Assembly: GCA_937996235.1 (NCBI GenBank) | Contig: CALKVK010000025.1 | Location: forward strand, 1 to 64,000 | DNA length: 64,000 bases | Origin: an uncultured bacterium | Lineage (GTDB): Bacteria; Planctomycetota; JAJSAM01; JAJVHW01 | Direction: 5' to 3' | Shown here: positions 54,104-63,486 of the stretch, one piece after another | Layout of the letters: every line of letters begins with the position of its first letter | Position numbering within the stretch: position 1 is the stretch's first letter | The notes under the pieces: model-generated | The model's input: only the letters and a program-made list of their open reading frames with translations | What the model was told of the DNA's origin: nothing | Database searches by the model: none | Made by a program: the position numbers and the translations under genes

Positions 54104-55804
54104 ATGCGTCGCACCTCCGTCACACTCGCCGGTCTGGCCACCGTCGGCGGTCTCGTCACCCTCGGCGTGCTCGCCGGCGCGGCGCGCGGCAGCTCGGGCG
54201 ACGACGACGCGGTCGTCCGCTGGGCGCTCTCGTACGGACCGGAGCGGATCGACACGCCCGCGCTCCTCGCCGAGCTGCCCCGCGGCGGCTCGCCGGAGGG
54301 CGGTCCCGCACCCTCGACGGACGCGCTCGTGCGCGTCGGCGAGAGCGGACGTCGCGCGCTCCTGCGCATCGCGGCCGGCGGCGGCGAGCGCAGCGCGGAC
54401 GCGGTCGACTGGCTCGCGCGCGCGCAGCTGCTCGAAGACGCGGTCGAGCGGCTCGGCCTCGACCACGACGTCGCCTATCTCGAGACCTGCGGCAGTGCGG
54501 GACTCGCGCGCGCCCACGCGATCCTGCCGTCGGGCGCGCCCGACGGCGACGCCGCGCTCGCGTGGTGGGCGGAGCGGCGCGGCGCGTATCGCTTCGCCCC
54601 GGCGGTCGACCGCTACGTGCCGTGGGAGCGCTGGGCCGACGACCGCGCGCCGCTGCGCTTCCGCAAGCGTGCGCGCGTGCGCATCGCGGACTCGCAGGGC
54701 CTCGTGAACCCGACGGGCAGCGTCACGATCGAGGCGTGGGTGCTCTGGCTCAACGAGAAGGAGTCCGGCTACCTCGTCGCCGACGAGATCTGGCCGGAGA
54801 TGAGCCCCGAGCTCCCGGCCGAGCGCAAGGGCGGCTTCGTGCTGCGGCGCAACGCGCGCGGCGACGGCACCGCGACGCTCGACCTGACGTTCGCGACGGC
54901 GCCCAACCACTGGTGGAGCGTCGAGAGCGCGCCGCTCGCGATGACGAGCGAGTGGCAGCACATCGCCGTCTCGTGCGGCGGCGGGTTCGTCCGCCTCTTC
55001 CGCGACGGCGAACTCGTCGCGTGCCGCAGCACCGCGGGCCTCGAGTACCTCCCGAGCGCGACGGACGTCTACATCGGCTGCCGCTCCGAGGGCTGGCCGA
55101 ACCGCACGACGGACTTCGACCTGCGCGCGTTCCGCATCTCGGAGGGCGCGCGCTACGACGACGCGTTCGTCCCCGACCAGCGCCTCGCGCCCGACGACGC
55201 GTCGCTCGTGTGCCTCGAGTTCCGCGGCGGCACGACGGAGCTGCGCGACACGGCCCACGGCGCACACCCCGGCGTCATCGAGGGCGCGACGCTCGTGCCG
55301 GGCTACGACCCCGCCGCGCTGCGCGAGACGCTCCGCGCCTACGGCGGCGGCGGACACATCGACGTGTTCGAGGCCGAGCGCGGCGGCGCGAGCGCCGGCT
55401 GGTACCTCTACGAGCGCGACCTGCAGTCCGAGGGCGCGACCATGCGCATCGAGAGCGCCGACGAGCCGGGTGCCGCCGGCCACTGGATCAGCGTGCCGTT
55501 CCGCGTCGACGCGCCGGGGCGCCGCCGCGTGCACGTCACCGGTCCGGGACTCGAGCATCTCGGCGCGACCGTGTCGCCGTTCGCGTGGCGCATCGACGAC
55601 GGCCCGTGGCGACGTGTGACGGCGCCGCTCCCGACGCTGCGCGGCATCGCAGGCCAGGAGCTCGGCAACCTCACGGCCCTCGGCGAGGTCGAACTGGCGC
55701 CGGGCGAGCACCTCTTCCGCGTGCGCCTGCTCGCACGCGCGGGCACGAAGCGCCCGCTGTGGGCGTTCTGGCTCGACGCCCTCGTGCTCGAGACGCTGCG
55801 GTAG
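54104..55804 (+). CDS. Secreted LamG/concanavalin-domain protein
   Basis: 566-residue exported protein. Signal peptide about 1-30 (MRRTSVTLAGLATVGGLVTL...). A helical region with a small acid-rich segment (about 30-190) precedes a LamG/concanavalin A-like sandwich (about 195-390). Landmarks are GSVTIEAWVLWLNEKESGYL, WQHIAVSCGGGFVRLFRDGE, YIGCRSEGWPNRTTDFDLRA and the final GVIEGATLVPGY. A C-terminal beta domain (about 420-566) includes GGGGHIDVFEAERGGASAGWY and ends in LFRVRLLARAGTKRPLWAFW. This layout is common in planctomycete surface proteins; ligand unknown. GGAAGGAG precedes the ATG. Confidence 0.78.
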   Translation: MRRTSVTLAGLATVGGLVTLGVLAGAARGSSGDDDAVVRWALSYGPERIDTPALLAELPRGGSPEGGPAPSTDALVRVGESGRRALLRIAAGGGERSADAVDWLARAQLLEDAVERLGLDHDVAYLETCGSAGLARAHAILPSGAPDGDAALAWWAERRGAYRFAPAVDRYVPWERWADDRAPLRFRKRARVRIADSQGLVNPTGSVTIEAWVLWLNEKESGYLVADEIWPEMSPELPAERKGGFVLRRNARGDGTATLDLTFATAPNHWWSVESAPLAMTSEWQHIAVSCGGGFVRLFRDGELVACRSTAGLEYLPSATDVYIGCRSEGWPNRTTDFDLRAFRISEGARYDDAFVPDQRLAPDDASLVCLEFRGGTTELRDTAHGAHPGVIEGATLVPGYDPAALRETLRAYGGGGHIDVFEAERGGASAGWYLYERDLQSEGATMRIESADEPGAAGHWISVPFRVDAPGRRRVHVTGPGLEHLGATVSPFAWRIDDGPWRRVTAPLPTLRGIAGQELGNLTALGEVELAPGEHLFRVRLLARAGTKRPLWAFWLDALVLETLR

Positions 55805-55932
55805 CGCTCGCGGCACGCAACGCACGCGTTACATCCCGCGAACGGAACGCGCCCGGCTGCGTCCGTTAGCTTCATACGCGACACACGTCGCGCGTGCGGG
55901 AACGCGGAGCGCGGCCGCGTCCGGGAGGGATC

Positions 55933-58900
55933 GTGCAGCGCCGTCGTCTGCCCTTCGTGCTGGTGCCCCTGCTGCTCCTCGTGCTGGCCGGGCTCGCCGG
56001 CTGGCTCGTCCTCCGCGACGGCGTCGGCGGCGACGGTGCGGGCGGCGGCGACGCCGTCGACGGCGGCGGCGCGGGGACGGGCGAAGGCGACGCGGGCGGC
56101 GCGGCGCACGAGCCCTCGCGGCGGCGGCAACGCCCCGGCTGGATCGCCGGCTCGGTGCGGGTGCTCGCCACGCGCGACGCGGCGCCCGGCCGCGAGGTCG
56201 TCCTGGGTCTGCCCGACGGGACGACGCGCACCGCGCGGACCGGCACCGACGGCGGGTTCGAGTTCCGCGAGCTGGCGCCCGGCGCGCCGTACGAGGTGCG
56301 CGTCGAGGGCCCCGACCACGCGCCCGTCGCGCGGCCCGGACTCCTCGTCGCGCCCGGCAAGGGCACGGACCTCGGCGCGCTGTGGCTCGCCGACGGCGTC
56401 GCGGTCGAGATCGAGGTCGTCTCGTTCACGGGCGAGCCGCTGGCGGACGCGATGGTGCGCGCGTTCTCGACGGGACCGGGCAGCCCGCCGTTCGACACGC
56501 CGACCGACCCGCCCGCCGTCGCGCAGGTGCGCACGGGTGCGGACGGCGTCGGGCGCTTCGGCGGCCTGCCGCCCGGCACGTGGACCTTCACGGCGGAACG
56601 CTATGGCTACGCGCGCCGCGGACTCGTCGGCGTGACGGTGCGCGCGGGGCTCGACGTCGAGCGCTTCCATCTGGCGCTCGAGCCGGGCTACCGGCTCCAC
56701 GGCCGCGTGCTCGACGACACCGGGCGCCCGGTCCCGAACGCGCCGGTGCTCGCCGTGCGGCGCACGCTGCCGAGCGACCCGACGACGGCCCCCCTCGGCC
56801 AGCGCACGGCCACCGCGCGCGACGGCTCCTTCGAGTTCGGCGCACTGCCCGCCGCCGACGTCATCCTCTGGTCGGGCCGGCCCGGGGCGCATCTCGCGAT
56901 CCTCGCGGCGGTGCGCATCCCAGGCGTGGACGACCTCGACCTGGTGCTGCCGCGCGGCGCGGTCGTCTCCGGTCTCGTCACCGACGCGGACGGCGCGCCG
57001 GTCTCGACGGCCCGCGTGCAGGTGAACCTGTCGGTGCTCGGCGCCTTCTCGCTGACGCTCGCGGACGACACCGACCTCGACGGCCGCTACACGATCGACC
57101 TGCCGATGGCGGGCTCGATCCAGTGGCTCAGCGCCGAGGCGAGCGGCTGCGGCACCGGTTGGGCGGAGCTCGGCCGCGAGGGAGAGCTGCCGGCCCCGGA
57201 GGGCGCGCGCATCGAGCTGCCGGTCACCCTCGCCGCGGGCGGCGGCGTGCGCGGGCGCGTGGTCGGCCCGGACGGGCCCCTCGCGAACGTCGAGGTCGGC
57301 CTCACCAACCCGAGCTCCTACTACTCGACGACGTCGGGCTCGGACGGGCGCTTCCAGCTCGCGGGCGCGCCGAACGGTCGCTACGTCATCCTCGCGACGC
57401 GCTGGGGCTTCCGGCAGCCGGGCCGTCCGGACGACCCGGACGGCTCGCTCGTGCGCGGCGACACGCCGCCCGAGCTCGTGGTCACGCTCCCCGACGACGC
57501 GGCGCGCGAGTTCGAGCTGCGCATGGAGGCGGGCGCGACGCTGCGCGGACGCGTCGAGCTGCCCGACGGCAAGCCGGCGGCCGGCGCGACCGTGAGCTGC
57601 CCCTGGAACACGACGGCGGCGACGACCGACGCCGACGGACGCTTCGAGCTCGGCCCGGTCGAGACGGGCGGGGACGTGCCGCTCGAGGTGCGCCTGACGG
57701 GCTACGCCACGCTCTCGCAGTCGGTGAGCGCCGGCGCGGCCGACGGCTCCGCGGCGGAGGTCGTGCTGCGACTCGCCCCGGGCACACGCATCCGCGGGCG
57801 CGTCACCTCGGGTCCGGGGCGGCCGCTCGTCGGCACGTACGTGCAGCTCGTGGCGTGGAACGACGGACTCGGCCACCCCGTCGCCGACGAGTGGAACTGG
57901 CTCGAGGCGCGGCGCCTGCCGGTGCGCGCCGACGGCACCTACGACCACCCCGTCACCGACGTCGGCACGTCGTTCTTCGTGCGCGCCGGGGCGCTCGGCC
58001 ACGCGCGCGCGACCAGCGGGCGCATCGACATCTCCCCGGAGCAGCCCGAGGTGATCGTCGACCTCGAGCTGCCGGAGGGCGTGTCCATCGGCGGGCGCGT
58101 GGTGACGCCCGACGGCGCGGGCGTCGCGCGCGCGAACGTGACGGCGGTGCAGGTCGCCGAGGGCGAGAGCGGCGCGGACTATCCGGGTGCGTGGGGTCCG
58201 CCGATCGTGGCGGTCGCGGACGAGTCGGGCGCGTTCACGATCTCGATGCTCTCGCCGGGCAGCTATCTGGTGCGCGCGTGGGGCGACGCGACCCTGCGCG
58301 CCGAGAAGACGATCCACGTGCCCGAGGACGACGGCGTCACGATCGAGGTCACGGCCGCCCTCGCGATCGAGGGCACCGTGCGCTACGCGGACGGCGCCGC
58401 CGCGCCGTCGGTGGCCGTGCGCGCCGAGTCGACCTCGGCCGGCCCCTCCTGCGTCGCGCGCACGGACCGCGACGGACGCTTCCGCGTCACGGGGCTCTCG
58501 CGCGGCACGTACACGCTCTCGGTCCGCGCGCCGCACGACACGCGCGAGAACCTCGTGCCCGTGACGCGCCGGGACGTCGAGGCCGGCACGACGGGCCTCG
58601 AGATCGTCGCGGAGCGCGGGCTCGAGGTCGCCGGCCGGGTGCGCGGCGCGAACGGCGTCGCCGTGCGCGGCGCGAACGTGGAGGTCCTGGACGGCGACGG
58701 CTCGTCGCTCGCGAGCGCGAACACCGACGGGGGCGGCGGCTTCTCCGTCCTCGGTCTCGGCCCGGGCAGCGTCTCCGTGCGCATCCTGGCCGCGGAGCTC
58801 GCGGGCGTGGGCAGCTTCATCGTGCGCAACGTGGCGGCCGGGACGACCGACGTGGACATCCAGTTCCCGGAGGCCGCGCGGACCACGGGCACGCTCGTCG

Positions 58901-59640
58901 GCCCGGACGGCGCGCCGCTCGGGGGCCGCAACCTGCAGCTCGAGCCGGTCCTCGACGTCACGCAGAGCGGCATGGAGCCGTGGGAGGCGGGCGTCTCGAC
59001 CGACGACGCGGGGCGCTTCGACGTGCCGACCGCGCCGGGCGCGCGCTACCGCGTGCACCTCGCGGACGACTCGGCGTTCACGCTGCCGAACGGGACCGTG
59101 CTCGAGTCCGGCGTGCGGAACGTCCAGCTCCAGGCGGTCACCGGCGAGACGATCACGGGCACGGTGACGCTCGCCGACGGCACGCCCGCGGCGAACGCGA
59201 CGGTCTGGGCGTCCGGGGAGCGCGCGCAGCGCACGGCGCAGGCGGACGAGCGCGGCGCCTTCACGCTGACGGGGCTGAACGCCGGCGCCACGTACTCGCT
59301 CTCGGCGGGCGGCGAGGGCTGGGCGACGGTCGCGACCGTCGAGACGACGGCTCCCGCGACGGGCATCGCGCTCGCCGCCGTCCGCACCTACACGGTCTCA
59401 GGGCGCGTCGTGGACGCCGCGGGCCGCGCCGCGGGCCCGGGCGTCGTGTGGCTGAACGCCAAGGACGGCGGCTCGAACAGCGGCACGTGGATCGACGACG
59501 GCGGCACCTTCTCGTTCGGCGGCATCGCCGAGGGCGTCTACCGCGTGAGCTTCGACCGCAACGACGGGAGCGGCGCCGTCGAGTGCGGCGAGGTCCGCGC
59601 GGGCGAGACGGACGTCGTCGTGCGCCTGCCCGCCCGCTGA
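55933..59640 (+). CDS. Giant membrane-anchored protein with about thirteen regulatory-like beta-sandwich repeats
   Basis: 1235 residues. A short cytoplasmic stretch and one transmembrane helix (about 7-27, FVLVPLLLLVLAGLAGW), then a Gly/Asp-rich linker to about 70. After that a chain of about 90-residue carboxypeptidase regulatory-like/CNA-B-like sandwiches runs to the end. Each opens with 'G-x-V-x-x-x-D-G-x-P-(V/A)-x-x-A-x-V' and carries 'T-D-x-D-G-x-F-x-(L/V/F)-x-x-L-x-x-G'; examples are GRVLDDTGRPVPNAPVLAVR, RGRVELPDGKPAAGATVSCP, and SGRVVDAAGRAAGPGVVWLN. No enzyme motif. Start is a GTG with GGGAGG upstream. Likely a long stalk or binding array on the cell surface. Confidence 0.78.
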   Translation: MQRRRLPFVLVPLLLLVLAGLAGWLVLRDGVGGDGAGGGDAVDGGGAGTGEGDAGGAAHEPSRRRQRPGWIAGSVRVLATRDAAPGREVVLGLPDGTTRTARTGTDGGFEFRELAPGAPYEVRVEGPDHAPVARPGLLVAPGKGTDLGALWLADGVAVEIEVVSFTGEPLADAMVRAFSTGPGSPPFDTPTDPPAVAQVRTGADGVGRFGGLPPGTWTFTAERYGYARRGLVGVTVRAGLDVERFHLALEPGYRLHGRVLDDTGRPVPNAPVLAVRRTLPSDPTTAPLGQRTATARDGSFEFGALPAADVILWSGRPGAHLAILAAVRIPGVDDLDLVLPRGAVVSGLVTDADGAPVSTARVQVNLSVLGAFSLTLADDTDLDGRYTIDLPMAGSIQWLSAEASGCGTGWAELGREGELPAPEGARIELPVTLAAGGGVRGRVVGPDGPLANVEVGLTNPSSYYSTTSGSDGRFQLAGAPNGRYVILATRWGFRQPGRPDDPDGSLVRGDTPPELVVTLPDDAAREFELRMEAGATLRGRVELPDGKPAAGATVSCPWNTTAATTDADGRFELGPVETGGDVPLEVRLTGYATLSQSVSAGAADGSAAEVVLRLAPGTRIRGRVTSGPGRPLVGTYVQLVAWNDGLGHPVADEWNWLEARRLPVRADGTYDHPVTDVGTSFFVRAGALGHARATSGRIDISPEQPEVIVDLELPEGVSIGGRVVTPDGAGVARANVTAVQVAEGESGADYPGAWGPPIVAVADESGAFTISMLSPGSYLVRAWGDATLRAEKTIHVPEDDGVTIEVTAALAIEGTVRYADGAAAPSVAVRAESTSAGPSCVARTDRDGRFRVTGLSRGTYTLSVRAPHDTRENLVPVTRRDVEAGTTGLEIVAERGLEVAGRVRGANGVAVRGANVEVLDGDGSSLASANTDGGGGFSVLGLGPGSVSVRILAAELAGVGSFIVRNVAAGTTDVDIQFPEAARTTGTLVGPDGAPLGGRNLQLEPVLDVTQSGMEPWEAGVSTDDAGRFDVPTAPGARYRVHLADDSAFTLPNGTVLESGVRNVQLQAVTGETITGTVTLADGTPAANATVWASGERAQRTAQADERGAFTLTGLNAGATYSLSAGGEGWATVATVETTAPATGIALAAVRTYTVSGRVVDAAGRAAGPGVVWLNAKDGGSNSGTWIDDGGTFSFGGIAEGVYRVSFDRNDGSGAVECGEVRAGETDVVVRLPAR

Positions 59641-59814
59641 GCCGGCGCGCCGGCGCGGTGAGAGGGGGCGGAGCGCCGGGCGTGAGTCAGGTCACGCGCG
59701 AGGCACGTCCGCGGCTCCGCCCGGGGCGAGCGCATGGCGGGACGCCGCGGGCCCGCGGGTAGAGTGGGCCGCTTCGCCGGCCGGATACCGCGGCCGCGCC
59801 CGCGGAGGCCCTCG

Positions 59815-61047
59815 ATGACCCCGGTCGAAGTCGCGTCCCGTCGCTCCCGCCGTCTCTCCGAGACCGATCCCGAAGTCGCGCGCCTGGTCGAGGCGGAGGA
59901 CGTCCGCCAGCGCCGCGGACTCCAGCTCATCGCCTCCGAGAACCTCGTCAGCGCGGCGGTGCGCGAGGCGGTCGGCTCGGCATTCACCGACAAGTACGCG
60001 GAGGGCCGTCCGGGCCACCGCTACTACTCGGGCTGCGAGTTCGCGGACCAGGTCGAGACGCTCGCCGAGGAGCGCGCGCGGCAGCTCTTCCGCACCGACT
60101 ACCACGTCAACGTGCAGCCGCACTCGGGCACGCAGGCGAACCTCGCCGTGTATCTGGCGACGCTGCAGCCCGGCGACCGCATCCTCGCGATGGACCTCGC
60201 GATGGGCGGCCACCTGTCGCACGGCTCGCCGTTCAACGCGTCGGGCAAGCTCTACGAGCCGCACTTCTACGGCGTGTCGCGCGAGGACGAGCGCATCGAC
60301 TACGACGAGGTCGCGCGGCGCGCGGCCGAGGTCCGGCCGAAGCTGATCGTCGCGGGCGCGTCCGCGTATCCGCGCGCGATCGACTTCGAGCGCTTCGGCG
60401 CGATCGCGCGCGACGTCGGCGCGCTGCTGATGGTGGACATGGCGCACATCGCCGGTCTCATCGCCGCGGGCGAGCACCCGACGCCGTTCGGCCACGCGGA
60501 CTTCGTCACGACCACCACGCACAAGACGCTGCGCGGCCCGCGCGGCGGTCTCCTGCTCTGCCGCGACGAACACAAGAAGAAGGTCAACTCGGCCGTGTTC
60601 CCGGGCATGCAGGGCGGCCCGCTGATGCACCAGATCGCCGGCAAGGCGGTCGCGTTCCGCGAGGCGATGGAGCCCGCGTTCAAGGACTACCAGCGCACCG
60701 TGCGCGAGAACGCGCGCGTGCTGGCCGAGCGTCTCGCCGAGCGCGGCTTCCGCGTCGTCAGCGGCGGCACCGACAACCACCTCGCGCTGGTGGACCTGGG
60801 CGGCCGCATGACGGGCGCCGAGGCCGAGGAGGCCCTGCGCCTGCGGCACGTCTACGTGAACAAGAACCTGATCCCGTACGACCCGCTGCCCGCCTCGAAG
60901 ACGAGCGGCATCCGCATCGGCACGCCCGCGATGACCTCGCGCGGCCTCACGCCGCCCGACTTCCGCGCCGTCGCCGACATCATCGCGGACGTGCTCGTCG
61001 GCGAGACCGACGGCGTCCTCGAACGCGTCGAAGCGCTCTGCGGCTGA
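59815..61047 (+). CDS. glyA: Serine hydroxymethyltransferase
   Basis: PLP enzyme that converts serine to glycine and loads one-carbon units on tetrahydrofolate. 410 residues, normal. Motifs: QLIASENLVSAAVREAVGSA, YAEGRPGHRYYSGCEFADQ, SGTQANLAVYLATLQPGDRI, and the PLP lysine Lys237 in VTTTTHKTLRGPRGG, followed by GGPLMHQIAGKAVAF. GGAGG sits before the ATG. It is flanked by two regulatory-like-repeat genes rather than by folate genes. Confidence 0.96.
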   Translation: MTPVEVASRRSRRLSETDPEVARLVEAEDVRQRRGLQLIASENLVSAAVREAVGSAFTDKYAEGRPGHRYYSGCEFADQVETLAEERARQLFRTDYHVNVQPHSGTQANLAVYLATLQPGDRILAMDLAMGGHLSHGSPFNASGKLYEPHFYGVSREDERIDYDEVARRAAEVRPKLIVAGASAYPRAIDFERFGAIARDVGALLMVDMAHIAGLIAAGEHPTPFGHADFVTTTTHKTLRGPRGGLLLCRDEHKKKVNSAVFPGMQGGPLMHQIAGKAVAFREAMEPAFKDYQRTVRENARVLAERLAERGFRVVSGGTDNHLALVDLGGRMTGAEAEEALRLRHVYVNKNLIPYDPLPASKTSGIRIGTPAMTSRGLTPPDFRAVADIIADVLVGETDGVLERVEALCG

Positions 61048-61063
61048 GAGCGTCCGCACGACG

Positions 61064-63415
61064 TCATCGCGAACGCGCGGGGGCGCGGACGCGGATCTCG
61101 CACGGTCCGTCGCCTGCGGGGATCTCCACGTCGACGTCGCGCACGGCGTCGCCGCGGACGACACGCAACCTCGCGATGCCGCACGCGAGCGGCGTCTCGA
61201 ACGCGAAGTTCCCGTCGTCCCCCGCGTGGACCTCGAGCTGCGCGGGACCCGAGGGCGGCAGCCAGGCGATGCGTCCCGCACAGGGGCGTCCGTCGTCGTC
61301 GACGAGGACGCCGCGCACGCTGCGTCCGCGGTCGACGACGAGTTCCACGAACGCGCGACCGGTGAGTTCGACGGGCGCCGTGACGGTCGGGGCGTGCGCG
61401 CGCGGGATCACGAGGAGCCGCTCCGCGAGCACCGGCACCTCGGGACCGCGCCGCACCCTGGCGCAGCGGAAGACCCCGTCCTCGCCCGTGACCGCGAGTA
61501 GCGCACCAGTCGCTTCGAGGAACACCTCGGCACCGGCGACGGGCGTACCGTCGGCCGCACGCACGCGCCCTTCGAGTGCGCCGAAGCGCGGGAACGCGTA
61601 GCGCAGTCGCGTCACCTCGCCGGCCGCGATGCGGAGGTCGGCGAAGCGCACCCAGTCGCCCGGCGCCCGCGCGAAGGCGAGCGTCCACACACCCTCCGGC
61701 ACGGCTACCCGCACGCGATCGCCGAGATCGACGGACAGGCAGTCGTCCACGCGAGAGCTGAGCAGGGCATCCTCGGCGCCGGCGGCGGTCAGCAGGAACT
61801 CGGGCTTCTCCTCCGGCCGGATCTCGTCGCACCCGTCGAGCAGCACCTCGACGACACCGCGCGCGGGCAGCCGCACCACGACCGAGGCGCCGCCGGCCAC
61901 GGCGGAGCCGCTCGAGTCCGGATAGTGCTCCACGCAGACGCCGAACCCGACGGTGCGACCATGCTCGCCGCCGGCGAGTCGGAAGGTGCCGTCGGCATCG
62001 GTCGTGGTGCCGGCGCTCTGTGTGTTCACGCGCGCGTCCGCCACCGGGCGCCCCGCGGCGTCCACCACACGGCCCGTGATCATCGCTTCGCCCACGGTCG
62101 CGTCGTCCCCGGTCGACGCCGCCGGCGCAGCGCGCGCTCGGAGCACCAGTTCGCGCGGGAGCTGCGCCACGTCGGGCAGGTCGAGTTGGAGTTGCTCGTA
62201 TCCCGCTGCGAAGACATGGACGAGGACCGGCCCGACGGCCACGTCAACCGCCCAGCGCCCGTCGCCGTCCGAGTACTCGCGCACCGCCGCTCGTGATGTC
62301 GCGCCGACGAACGTCAGCGCGGCGCCCACGACGACGCGCCCGGACTCGTCGACCGTACGACCGCTGACGCGCGCCAGGCGAGCCGGACCTTCGGCGCCGG
62401 GCGGCGGCAGTGCGGTCGAGGGTTCGGGGAAGCGCCCGTCCGGGAGCAGTGCGATGCGCGCGGGGAGGCCCGCGGCCGCCCACGTGAAGCCCCGCGACGT
62501 GCCGCTCGCCGCACCCAGCAGCACGCACCCACCTGCCGCCGCGGGCCAGGTGAACCGCCCGTGCGCGTCGGTCCGGGCTTCGGACGCCGCGACTCCGCGC
62601 AGTGCTCGCACTGCGACGCCGGCGACCGGCCGGCCGTCGGCGTCCACCACAGTGCCGAGGACGGGATCGACGGCGGGAAGTTGCACGAGCAGTTCGGCCG
62701 GCCAACTCGCGTCGTCGCTGCGCCACACACCTGCGCGCGCGGCGAGGCCCGCGCCCCACGCACGCCACGCGATCTCGCCGCGCGCGGGCAGCTCGATCTC
62801 GCCGATCGTGCCGTCCGCGGCCGAGGTGCGCGCGTCCGGAGCGGGATCGACGCGCACCTTCGCGCCAGCGACGGGCACTCCGCTCGCATCGACAACGCGC
62901 GCGATGCGGCGCGCGGCGACGGCGTGGAGCGCGATGGTGCGCACGCGCCCGCTCGGCGAGACGTCGTCGCGCGCGCAGGGCGCCTCGGCGGGGACGTACC
63001 CGGGTGCGCGCGCGATGACGGACGCGACGGAGTCGGACTCCACCGCGATCGCGTACGCGCCGTCGCGTCCCGTCGCCGACTCGTGCGCACCGGCGGCGAC
63101 ACGCACCTCCGCGAGGGGCGCTCCCGTGCGCGCGTCGACCACGACGCCGCGCAGTTCGCGACAGGACGCCGCGCGCTCTTCCGCATCCGGATCGCCAACG
63201 GGCGCTGCGCGCACGCGGTCAGGCGGCGGGCGTTGGGAGGCGTCTTCCGTCGATCCGCGTGCCGGAGAGACTCGCGCGTTCGCGTGGTGCGGTCCGCGGG
63301 CGACGACGAGACGCACCGCGACGATCGAAACGACGATCGCGATCAGCACGGCGACCGCCGGGCCGCGACCACGCGCGGACCATGCGCGTGTCGTGCGGGC
63401 GCGACTCGCATCCAC
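61064..63415 (-). CDS. Membrane-anchored protein with regulatory-like beta-sandwich repeats
   Basis: 783 residues, the fourth member of this repeat family in the window. Basic N-terminus with one transmembrane helix (about 18-38, AVLIAIVVSIVAVRLVVARG), Pro/Arg linker to about 90, then about eight beta-sandwich repeats, e.g. LRGVVVDARTGAPLAEVRVA, ITGRVVDAAGRPVADARVNT, and GALEGRVRAADGTPVAGAEV. No enzyme motif. The start is a GTG at 63415. It converges on glyA (17-nt gap). Probably a cell-surface protein. Confidence 0.74.
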   Translation of the reverse strand: MDASRARTTRAWSARGRGPAVAVLIAIVVSIVAVRLVVARGPHHANARVSPARGSTEDASQRPPPDRVRAAPVGDPDAEERAASCRELRGVVVDARTGAPLAEVRVAAGAHESATGRDGAYAIAVESDSVASVIARAPGYVPAEAPCARDDVSPSGRVRTIALHAVAARRIARVVDASGVPVAGAKVRVDPAPDARTSAADGTIGEIELPARGEIAWRAWGAGLAARAGVWRSDDASWPAELLVQLPAVDPVLGTVVDADGRPVAGVAVRALRGVAASEARTDAHGRFTWPAAAGGCVLLGAASGTSRGFTWAAAGLPARIALLPDGRFPEPSTALPPPGAEGPARLARVSGRTVDESGRVVVGAALTFVGATSRAAVREYSDGDGRWAVDVAVGPVLVHVFAAGYEQLQLDLPDVAQLPRELVLRARAAPAASTGDDATVGEAMITGRVVDAAGRPVADARVNTQSAGTTTDADGTFRLAGGEHGRTVGFGVCVEHYPDSSGSAVAGGASVVVRLPARGVVEVLLDGCDEIRPEEKPEFLLTAAGAEDALLSSRVDDCLSVDLGDRVRVAVPEGVWTLAFARAPGDWVRFADLRIAAGEVTRLRYAFPRFGALEGRVRAADGTPVAGAEVFLEATGALLAVTGEDGVFRCARVRRGPEVPVLAERLLVIPRAHAPTVTAPVELTGRAFVELVVDRGRSVRGVLVDDDGRPCAGRIAWLPPSGPAQLEVHAGDDGNFAFETPLACGIARLRVVRGDAVRDVDVEIPAGDGPCEIRVRAPARSR

Positions 63416-63486
63416 GCGACGGATTCTAGTCCGCGGCGGTCACCAGCCCTGCGTCGCGCGGTGCGGCGTTCGCGCGGGCGCCGGCG

